Part shown: piece by piece, positions 63,056 through 64,000 of the stretch
Layout: each line of letters starts with the position of its first letter
Position numbering within the stretch: the first letter of the stretch is position 1
Source of the DNA: Thermostichus sp047462415
Lineage (GTDB): Bacteria; Cyanobacteriota; Cyanobacteriia; Thermostichales; Thermostichaceae
Reading direction: 5' to 3'
Length of the DNA stretch: 64,000 bases
Assembly (NCBI RefSeq): GCF_047462415.1
Contig: NZ_JANSJE010000005.1
Span: forward strand, 73,867 to 137,866
Position numbers and translations under genes: made by a program
Notes under the pieces: model-generated
The model's database searches: none
What the model was told of the DNA's origin: nothing
What the model saw: only the letters and a program-made list of their open reading frames with translations

Positions 63056-63904
63056 TCAGGCAAAGGGAAGGATTAAAGCAAACATTCCCAGCAGAGCAAA
63101 GCCCAGCAGCCACCTTCCCTGCTCTAGGATCCCTGCCCCCAGAGCTACTACTGGGGGTGTAGAGACGGCAATGCCCAAAGCTAGCGCGAGAAGAAAGTTC
63201 TGCCATTTCATTTGGGTTAGGCCGGCAGCGTAGGCGACAAAGTCGAATAGGCCCGTCATTAAAAACCCGGCCGTAAGGAAAATATTGTTTTCCAGATAGT
63301 TGGCTGAAAGGGCATCGACTTTATACATCCATTGTCGCCCAACCATTCGCTGTACTAGGCCTCTACCGAACTTTCTGGCCAGATAAAAGTTAAGTGTACA
63401 AGAGGTAAAATCGGCAATTGCAATGTAAAGGATTCCTGCCCCAAATCCAAAGAGTGCTCCTGCCAGGATGGAGTAAACAGTGCTAGGTATGGCAGGAATA
63501 ATAATACTCAAGGAGCGTAATCCGATCAGAGCAAGGGGTGCCCATGGGCCTAGTTTTGCTATAAATTCTCGAGTTGTGTCTGGATCTAAGCGACGGGCCA
63601 GCAAGATAGCAGCTACCAGGACAACAAGCAACAACAGCAGTGAGAGGATATCCTTCCTTTTCCTAGAATTGGTTCTGCTGCTGGAGGGTAGCTTTTCTGA
63701 GGAGGTAGGAGACGATCCTGCTGACTCGCCAAAGGCAGTGCCGGGGGGATAGTAGAGCTCATTCCTCAAAATCCAGCCTGTTTTTTGCTGTAAGTAGGCA
63801 TGCGTGCTCAGTCCCAGGTGCCTTGCTTCTTCGGCCACGGTTTTATAGTCTAGGCCCAGTAGCTTGCAAAGCTCTCTTTGTCGAATACCTGAAGGTGGCT
63901 GCAT
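63056..63904 (-). CDS. TVP38/TMEM64 (DedA-like) membrane protein with N-terminal domain
   Basis: 282 residues from ATG 63904; GTG 63922 is an alternative. The C-terminal 200 residues are the SNARE-associated/VTT domain: PLALIGLRSLSIIIPAIPSTVYSILAGALFG and FGRGLVQRMVGRQWMYKVDAL, with about five membrane helices, and a late helix GIAVSTPPVVALGAGIL. The N-terminal 80 residues (RQRELCKLLGLDYKTVAEEARHLG) look like a helix-turn-helix or helical motif followed by a Ser-rich linker, unusual for the family. Proteins of this fold are linked to lipid scrambling. Its role here is unknown. Confidence 0.8.
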   Translation of the reverse strand: MQPPSGIRQRELCKLLGLDYKTVAEEARHLGLSTHAYLQQKTGWILRNELYYPPGTAFGESAGSSPTSSEKLPSSSRTNSRKRKDILSLLLLLVVLVAAILLARRLDPDTTREFIAKLGPWAPLALIGLRSLSIIIPAIPSTVYSILAGALFGFGAGILYIAIADFTSCTLNFYLARKFGRGLVQRMVGRQWMYKVDALSANYLENNIFLTAGFLMTGLFDFVAYAAGLTQMKWQNFLLALALGIAVSTPPVVALGAGILEQGRWLLGFALLGMFALILPFA

Positions 63905-64000
63905 AGGGCAAAGGAACACCAAGGGTTTCTACTTTCTCTGCCAGATACAGCCTGTTAAGTAATCAAGGGGTACAGTAGCAACACTTAGCAAACCAACTTC

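Overview
The window is high-GC chromosomal DNA of a cyanobacterium. The lineage is shown by a rubredoxin (RubA) and Ycf48 pair, Psb32, BtpA, an acyl-ACP synthetase of the Aas type, glycolate dehydrogenase subunits and a ctaC-ctaD-ctaE oxidase cluster. The palindrome GGGATCCC and its near variants occur throughout, inside and between genes, and look like a variant of the cyanobacterial HIP1 octamer. Together with the gene content and composition this suggests a thermophilic Synechococcus of the hot-spring JA/OS type. The strain assignment is inference, not something tested here.

Layout. 0.4-10.6 kb: a TamB-like envelope protein divergent from an anti-sigma-antagonist/cobI pair, then a gene-poor stretch with one small ORF, then GNAT, peroxiredoxin, glycerophosphodiesterase and Pcm genes. 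11.1-14.9 kb: a CRISPR array of 50 repeats and 49 spacers with no cas gene in the window. 15-21 kb: aas, glcF, cobQ, tRNA-Gln and an FHA protein. 21-28 kb: suhB-like, solute-binding and J-domain/TPR genes in a row, a CPBP protease, trmB, and lactate dehydrogenase. 28-36 kb: ABC exporter, PfkB kinase, M48 peptidase, treY, tpiA. 36-44 kb: M41-like peptidase, second FHA protein, rubA-ycf48, murG, nth, a ClC channel, map. 44-48 kb: cytochrome c oxidase operon. 48-64 kb: glcE, psb32, tRNA-Thr, a DUF-type protein, a large AAA+/polyferredoxin fusion followed by a [2Fe-2S] ferredoxin and a WaaL-like protein, pyrD, btpA, a GGDEF response regulator, a VKOR-thioredoxin fusion, mutL and a TVP38 protein.

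Most of this is ordinary core metabolism: respiration (ctaCDE), photorespiration (glcE, glcF), cobalamin synthesis (cobI, cobQ), photosystem assembly (rubA, ycf48, btpA, psb32), glycolysis and fermentation (tpiA, ldh), and envelope (tamB, murG). Convergent neighbours often overlap at their 3' ends.

Two things stand out. First, many CRISPR spacers contain perfect or near-perfect inverted repeats of 6-10 bp, far more than chance predicts, and the distal arm often ends at or within 2 nt of the spacer's 3' end. Second, the protein at 52.7-55.2 kb joins a cNMP-like domain and an NtrC-type AAA+ module, whose Walker A, Walker B and GAFTGA motifs are degraded, to a NosR/NapH-like membrane polyferredoxin. 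Cyanobacteria are known to lack sigma-54. A hairpin-bearing repeat family also sits just 3' of three unrelated genes, in the same orientation as each gene.
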